Below, piece after piece: positions 61,865-64,000 of a stretch of DNA of 64,000 nt; the stretch's first letter is position 1; each line of letters begins with the position of its first letter. Position numbers and translations under genes: made by a program. The DNA is from JALZKA01 sp963754045 (lineage in GTDB: Bacteria; Actinomycetota; Thermoleophilia; Solirubrobacterales; 70-9): assembly GCA_963754045.1 (NCBI GenBank), contig CAVWEN010000002.1, forward strand, positions 62,001-126,000, read 5' to 3'. The notes beneath the pieces are model-generated. The model did no database searches and was not told where the DNA came from. It saw nothing but the letters and a program-made list of their open reading frames with translations.

Positions 61865-62779
61865 CTACCACTTCTGTTCGTAGCGATTTCGCAGCCAGAC
61901 CGCGACCGCGTTCATGGCGAGCAGGATCAGCATCAGGACAATGATCGCCGCGGCGGCGAGGGCCTTGAAGTCCTTGTTCGGGTCGGCGGTCCAGCCGAAG
62001 ATCTGGATCGGAAGAGCGGAGAAGGTGCCATCGAAGAGGCTGGTGCTCGCGGTCGTCGCGAAGGCGGTGGCTCCGACGACGATGAGTGGAGCCGTCTCAC
62101 CAATCGCCCGTGAAAGCGCGAGGATCGTTCCTGTTGCGATGCCTGGAACGGCCGCCGGCAGCACCTGCTTCCAGATCGTCTGCCACTTGGTCGCGCCGAG
62201 CGCCATTGAGCCCTCCCGAATCGAGGGGGGTACGGCGCGGATCGCCTCACGCCCGGCGACGATCACGACCGGCAATACGAGCAGTCCCAGCGTCAGCCCA
62301 CCGGCGACCACCACTGCGCCGAGGCTGAGTGGCCCGCGCACAAGAAAGGCCAGACCGAGGACGCCGTAGACGATCGACGGGACCGCGGCGAGGTTTTGGA
62401 TGTTGATCTCAACGAAACGGTTGAACCAGCGTTCACGGTTGGCGTACTCCTCGAGGTAGATCGCGCTCGCCACCCCGACCGGAATGATGAAGGCGGCGCA
62501 GACACCCATGAGATAGAGCGTTCCGGTGATCGCCGGGGCGATACCCGAGCTCGACGGATCCACGCGCGACGGCGTATCCGTGAGGAATTGACCGCTCAGC
62601 GACCCGGCGCCGTCGAGCAGTACTTCAAGGACGAGGACGACGACGGTAAGCAGCGCGAGCCCGAGGCCGGATAACAGGGCGGCAGCGAAACCGATCTCCT
62701 TGAGCTGGGTGGCACGATCGCGGCGGAACGCGGTTCCAGGCATCAGAACAGCGGCGGTGTCGGCCGGAGGGGGCGTCAC
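61865..62779 (-). CDS. pstA: Phosphate ABC transporter permease PstA
   Basis: A 304-residue permease with six hydrophobic segments. The EAA-loop is REGSMALGATKWQTIWKQVL, and GGLTLGLLVLPVVIVAGREA and SRAIGETAPLIVVGA are typical of PstA. It starts with a GTG that overlaps the pstC stop by 4 nt. Confidence 0.93.
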   Translation of the reverse strand: MTPPPADTAAVLMPGTAFRRDRATQLKEIGFAAALLSGLGLALLTVVVLVLEVLLDGAGSLSGQFLTDTPSRVDPSSSGIAPAITGTLYLMGVCAAFIIPVGVASAIYLEEYANRERWFNRFVEINIQNLAAVPSIVYGVLGLAFLVRGPLSLGAVVVAGGLTLGLLVLPVVIVAGREAIRAVPPSIREGSMALGATKWQTIWKQVLPAAVPGIATGTILALSRAIGETAPLIVVGATAFATTASTSLFDGTFSALPIQIFGWTADPNKDFKALAAAAIIVLMLILLAMNAVAVWLRNRYEQKW

Positions 62780-63717
62780 TCGTATACCTCGCGGTACCGG
62801 CGCACGAAGCGGATGGCGATCGTGTTCATCAGAAGGGTGAGCGCGAACAGCATCAGCCCGCAGGCGAAGATCGACTGATAGCCGATCGAGCCCGCTGGGT
62901 TGTCACCGTCGGCCGTTGCCCCCATGAAGGTGGTGATCGTCGCGAAGCCCTCGGTTGGGTTGAATCCGAAGTTGGGCTGGAGGCCGGCCGCGAGCAGCAC
63001 GATCATCGTCTCGCCGACACCGCGGGAGATCCCGAGCACGGTCGCGGCGACGATGCCGGAGATCGCGGCCGGGAACACGACCTTGGTGGCAACCTGACGC
63101 CTGGTCGCGCCCATGCCATAGGCGCCCTCGCGGAGACCCTGCGGCACGGCGCGCATCGCGTCCTCGGAGATCGACGCGATCGTCGGCACGATCATGATCC
63201 CCATCACGAGGCCGGCAGAGAGCGCGTTGAAGATGCTCACCTGAAGGCCGAGCGCCTGCAGGATCTCGGGCGTCACGAAGACCAGCGCGAAGTAGCCGAA
63301 GACGACGGTCGGAACGCCAACGAGGATCTCGAGGATGGGCTTGACGATCTTGCGAACCCTCGGCGTTGCGTACTCCGACAGATATACGGCCGATGCCAGC
63401 CCGATCGGAACGGCGACGAGGATCGCGATACCCGTGATCAGGAACGTCCCGTTCAGCAGTTGCCAGATCCCGAACTTGGGGTCGGCGAAGAGCGGATTCC
63501 AGGCGTCATCGGTGAAGAAGGCAGACCCGACCTCCTGAAAAAACGGGATCGACTCGGCTAGCAACGCGATGAGGATCCCAATCGTCGTGAGGACCGAGAT
63601 CGATGCCGCCATGAAGAGCAGCGCACGGATGAACTCCTCGCCCCAACGACGGCGCTTGACGCCGAGAGGGGTCCACCCTCCCGGCGTCGCACCTTGCGCC
63701 TGTGTCCGGGCCTCCAT
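62776..63717 (-). CDS. pstC: Phosphate ABC transporter permease PstC
   Basis: A 313-residue permease. ILEILVGVPTVVFGYFALVF and REGAYGMGATRRQVATKVVF (EAA-loop) and SRGVGETMIVLLAAG are PstC marks. The ATG is at 63717, 39 nt after the pstS gene. The ending RYREVYE overlaps pstA. Confidence 0.93.
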   Translation of the reverse strand: MEARTQAQGATPGGWTPLGVKRRRWGEEFIRALLFMAASISVLTTIGILIALLAESIPFFQEVGSAFFTDDAWNPLFADPKFGIWQLLNGTFLITGIAILVAVPIGLASAVYLSEYATPRVRKIVKPILEILVGVPTVVFGYFALVFVTPEILQALGLQVSIFNALSAGLVMGIMIVPTIASISEDAMRAVPQGLREGAYGMGATRRQVATKVVFPAAISGIVAATVLGISRGVGETMIVLLAAGLQPNFGFNPTEGFATITTFMGATADGDNPAGSIGYQSIFACGLMLFALTLLMNTIAIRFVRRYREVYE

Positions 63718-63756
63718 CGTGATCTCTCGTGTCGGCTTCGGCCGGGATGACCCCGA

Positions 63757-64000
63757 TTAGCCGAGCGCGCCCTTCAGGGTGGTGCTCGCCTCACCGGCCT
63801 GCGTCTCGTTCATCGGGACGATCAGCGCGGCCTCGGCGATTGCCTGGTTGTTGTCGACCACGTACTGGACAAACTGGGCGGTGGCCGCTTCGGCCAGCCG
63901 CGCGTTGCTCGGGTACATGAACAGTGGCCTCGACAGTGGGGCGTAATCGCCGCCCTGAATCGTCTCGGCGCTCGGCTCGACGCAGCCATCACCCGAGTCG
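63757..64000 (-). CDS. pstS: Phosphate-binding protein PstS, C-terminal part (runs off the right edge)
   Basis: The last 80 codons are present. ETIQGGDYAPLSRPLFMYPS is the typical PstS ending region, followed by AQFVQYVVDNNQAIAEAALI and VPMNETQAGEAS. The TAA stop (63759-63757) lies 39 nt before pstC. It is the extracellular phosphate-binding protein of the importer encoded by pstC, pstA and pstB. The signal peptide and the rest are outside the window. Confidence 0.88.
   Translation of the reverse strand, partial: DSGDGCVEPSAETIQGGDYAPLSRPLFMYPSNARLAEAATAQFVQYVVDNNQAIAEAALIVPMNETQAGEASTTLKGALG

Overview
This 64-kb window comes from a high-GC soil-type actinobacterium, probably class Thermoleophilia (Solirubrobacterales or Gaiellales relatives). 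The reasons are an actinobacterial Kgd-type 2-oxoglutarate dehydrogenase, the FadE and UbiA types, many GTG/TTG starts with 4-nt GTGA/ATGA gene overlaps, CHAD and BTAD proteins, and secreted proteins with arginine/glycine-rich tails. The taxonomy is an inference from gene content. I saw no rRNA, tRNA, CRISPR array, insertion sequence or prophage, and no gene-free stretch longer than about 300 bases.

Region 1 (1-8.1 kb, minus strand) is a lipid block. It has a fatty-acyl-CoA-reductase-like two-domain SDR, a secreted protein, an alkyl-DHAP-synthase-like flavoprotein, a UbiA prenyltransferase of the DPPR synthase type and two acyl-CoA dehydrogenases. An RTX-like secreted protein and a short C-terminal relic of a photolyase lie beside it.

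Region 2 (8.2-21.4 kb) carries central metabolism: a single-chain 2-oxoglutarate dehydrogenase with two lipoyl domains, an E3/E1-binding domain, an E2 core and E1; a DUF3817 membrane protein; aconitase; a penicillin-acylase-family hydrolase; an SDR; a small thioredoxin-fold protein; and a secreted NlpC/P60-type hydrolase behind a cyclic-di-AMP (ydaO) riboswitch.

Region 3 (21.5-43.5 kb) looks like a polyamine and omega-amino-acid catabolic island. Two complete polyamine-type ABC importers (gene order A-D-B-C) flank a minus-strand operon of omega-aminotransferase, PucR regulator, alanine dehydrogenase and semialdehyde dehydrogenase. Two more aldehyde dehydrogenases (one MmsA-like) and a PuuB-like amine oxidoreductase follow. 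A perfect 17-bp palindrome overlaps a good promoter in front of the aminotransferase operon. A SigB/SigF-type sigma factor with its own anti-sigma and STAS genes is embedded here.

Region 4 (43.5-49.4 kb) is a polyphosphate block: ppk1, an M1 peptidase, a CHAD domain split over two overlapping genes, and ppx. Region 5 (49.5-55 kb) is a signalling block: a TIM-barrel protein, a stand-alone class III cyclase, two tandem membrane sensor proteins sharing a nearly identical 0.34-kb segment, and a divergent BTAD/TPR regulator. Region 6 (55-59.5 kb) is an operon of a phosphatase-kinase fusion (RsbU-RsbW type), two STAS proteins, an unknown protein and a CrtI-like oxidoreductase. Region 7 (59.6-64 kb) holds a Uma2 protein and pstSCAB-phoU, running off the right edge inside pstS. 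Regions 4 and 7 together point to phosphate storage and uptake as a second theme.
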